Assembly (NCBI GenBank): GCA_964631565.1
Contig: CAZVYJ010000063.1
Coordinates: 1-15,367, forward strand
Length of the DNA: 15,367 nt
Reading direction: 5' to 3'
From: CAZVYJ01 sp964631565
GTDB lineage: Bacteria > Planctomycetota > Phycisphaerae > SM23-33
The translations under genes were made by a program, and so were the position numbers. Below, in pieces: positions 14,416 to 15,367 of this stretch. The notes below the pieces were generated by a model that searched no databases, had not been told where the DNA came from, and worked only from the letters and a program-made list of their open reading frames with translations. Each line of letters opens with the position of its first letter. The stretch's first letter is position 1.

Positions 14416-14803
14416 ATTCGTTCTCCTCTTCCGCCAATTCCGCCGTCATCGCAAAGCCGCGCTCGGCGGCGATGCCGGCCGGCTTCTCCGACCGCATGGC
14501 CACATCGGCCAGCGGACTGGACCCGCTGGCAAGCACCTGCTGCGATTCATCGCTGCGGCCGACCAGGCCTATGGCCTGCGCCAGCGACCTCAGGGCCGAA
14601 CCGACCACGCTGCTGCGATTCCGCCACCGAATTCCCTGCGAGCCAAAACTCACAAGCGGGGCCTCAAGCCCCAGTTTTTCCGCCTGGGCGGCTATGCCCT
14701 GCGGGCCGGCTTCCTGAGGCAGCCGCTCGGCGCCTCGCGGCCAGGTGCGAACAAAATCTCCGCCGGGCCCAAACTGGCACAACGGTGAGTTGGACGTCGA
14801 CAT
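14207..14803 (-). CDS. Hypothetical protein, frame overlapping the start of lexA
   Basis: A 198-residue frame that I do not recognise. Supporting it are an AAGGA ribosome binding site six bases before the ATG at 14803 and, up to the lexA start, codon choice like the neighbouring genes (many GCC, CTG, GGC and GTG codons). The predicted product is Ala/Gly/Ser-rich with an acidic stretch near the lexA start and no visible signal peptide or membrane segment. Against it, the frame overlaps lexA by 209 bases in another phase, and the overlapped part reads like a shadow of lexA. The real gene may therefore be shorter in relatives, or a frameshift may be present. The frame is also open back to an ATG at 14986, with a weaker AGGG upstream, which would give 259 residues. 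No conserved motif was seen. Confidence 0.38.
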   Translation of the reverse strand: MSTSNSPLCQFGPGGDFVRTWPRGAERLPQEAGPQGIAAQAEKLGLEAPLVSFGSQGIRWRNRSSVVGSALRSLAQAIGLVGRSDESQQVLASGSSPLADVAMRSEKPAGIAAERGFAMTAELAEEENEYADGDAEAVGNITVHSRLSQQAGLFPDDAGDWRPLPPDKGNGFRARRGPGKKRPDRSRSASQGSLFKGL

Positions 14804-15008
14804 CGCAAATCCTTTCCAAAACTGCTCATCATGGACCGGAGAATCAGGTGACCTTACTGCCGCCACCAGATTCTCAAACAAACCGCCCGCGGCGAGCAAA
14901 TCCAACCCGTCGTCGGCGAGGTGTTTTTGTTGTCGTTTCCGCTTTCGCCTCGCATCCGGCAAGCTATTTTCGGATTTTGTTCGCATGCAGGTTACCCTAA
15001 CATCGGCC

Positions 15009-15067
15009 GAACGTCAATGGCGACATTAGGCATTTTGACAAAAAATACCTGACGCAGCCCTAACAAG
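15009..15067 (-). repeat. Intergenic repeat element, copy 2
   Basis: Read on the - strand, this region shares ordered blocks with 10015-10060: cttgt, ttagggc, gtc, caaaatgcc and gtcgcc. This copy contains about 13 extra bases including a T-run. It lies upstream of the hypothetical gene and lexA, in the same relative orientation as copy 1 to its downstream gene. Confidence 0.4.
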
Positions 15068-15252
15068 ACGCTCCGCTCGAGTCCATGATTCAGTTTGAAC
15101 ACCACATATCACCCCCACTGCAACTCGAAGCACTACAGGTGGTGATACACTGCCAATATCGACCCGCCCCAAAAAATATCTTTATGAAAAATGTCCTAAG
15201 ATTCTGTCGCCTGCCCATACGGGCCGTCTGGGCGACGGAATCAGGAATAGCG

Positions 15253-15367
15253 AATCGCGAGTCGCGAATTACAAAACAGGTTCAGAGTTCTGTGTTCTGA
15301 GTTCTGAGAAAACCGCCTGCGGCGGAAAATCGCGAACTGCGAATTAAAAACAAGTTCAGGGTTCTGA
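15253..15367. repeat. Degenerate direct repeats with tandem gttctga heptamers
   Basis: Two copies of a roughly 40-base unit, 15253-15292 and 15328-15367, are about 75 bases apart. Each runs from aatcgcga through gcgaatta to gttcag and gttctg, with a few substitutions and one single-base indel. The first copy ends in three tandem heptamers (gttctgt, gttctga, gttctga at 15287-15307). Between the copies is a 5-bp palindrome (15313-15317/15321-15325). The second copy reaches the window edge, so the array may continue. The rest of 15068-15252 holds no gene I can support, only a 7-bp inverted repeat (15107-15113/15141-15147). Confidence 0.7.

Noticed and set aside
14301..14788. + strand open frames opposite the lexA upstream region
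   Set aside because: Compositions are shadow-like, with no ribosome binding site or motif, and lexA and its upstream frame explain the coding signal on the other strand.
15253..15367. CRISPR array
   Set aside because: The repeats are imperfect, number only two, vary in internal sequence, and have no cas genes or uniform spacers.

Overview
The window looks like chromosomal DNA from a Gram-negative, fairly GC-rich bacterium. A planctomycete-type host (Phycisphaerae-like) is my best guess. The grounds are two genes ending in PEP-CTERM sorting signals, a lipid A/Kdo gene (waaA), a LexA with an unusual recognition helix, a large secreted TPR/metallopeptidase protein, and degenerate repeats in the intergenic regions. 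This is inference, because no rRNA or other lineage marker is present. I see no tRNA, CRISPR array, insertion sequence or phage gene.

Layout. (1) 151-3735, + strand: a type I-beta DAHP synthase (aroF type, first step of the shikimate pathway) followed by ComEC, the DNA-uptake channel. (2) 3742-9924, - strand: a gene series that reads, in order of transcription, a 56-residue 2[4Fe-4S] ferredoxin (9924-9754), a secreted TPR protein with an embedded gluzincin peptidase domain, a MazG-like pyrophosphohydrolase whose start overlaps the preceding stop, Kdo transferase (waaA), and glutamate 5-kinase (proB). proB and comEC converge with only 6 bases between them. (3) 9925-10221: an intergenic region with a candidate ferredoxin promoter and several inverted repeats. 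(4) 10222-11869, + strand: a MoeB/ThiF-type E1-like adenylyltransferase and a TrpH-type PHP phosphoesterase, 7 bases apart. (5) 11914-13714, + strand: a near-consensus promoter, a leader of about 300 bases rich in inverted repeats, then two secreted PEP-CTERM proteins. The first has a papain/C39-like Cys-His-Asp arrangement and the second is proline-rich and of unknown function. (6) 13736-13777: a bidirectional terminator. (7) 13801-14803, - strand: lexA and, upstream of it, an unrecognised reading frame that runs into lexA out of frame. (8) 15009-15367: repeat-rich intergenic DNA.

How the genes relate. Most are housekeeping genes: aromatic amino-acid and proline synthesis, LPS core, nucleotide hygiene, sulfur-carrier activation and the SOS response. 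The accessory part is 11.9-13.7 kb, where one strong promoter and a structured leader drive two exported, probably envelope-anchored proteins. No exosortase gene lies in the window, so sorting would depend on a gene elsewhere. The points most worth a second look are the structured leader, the frame overlapping lexA, and the dispersed intergenic repeat elements.
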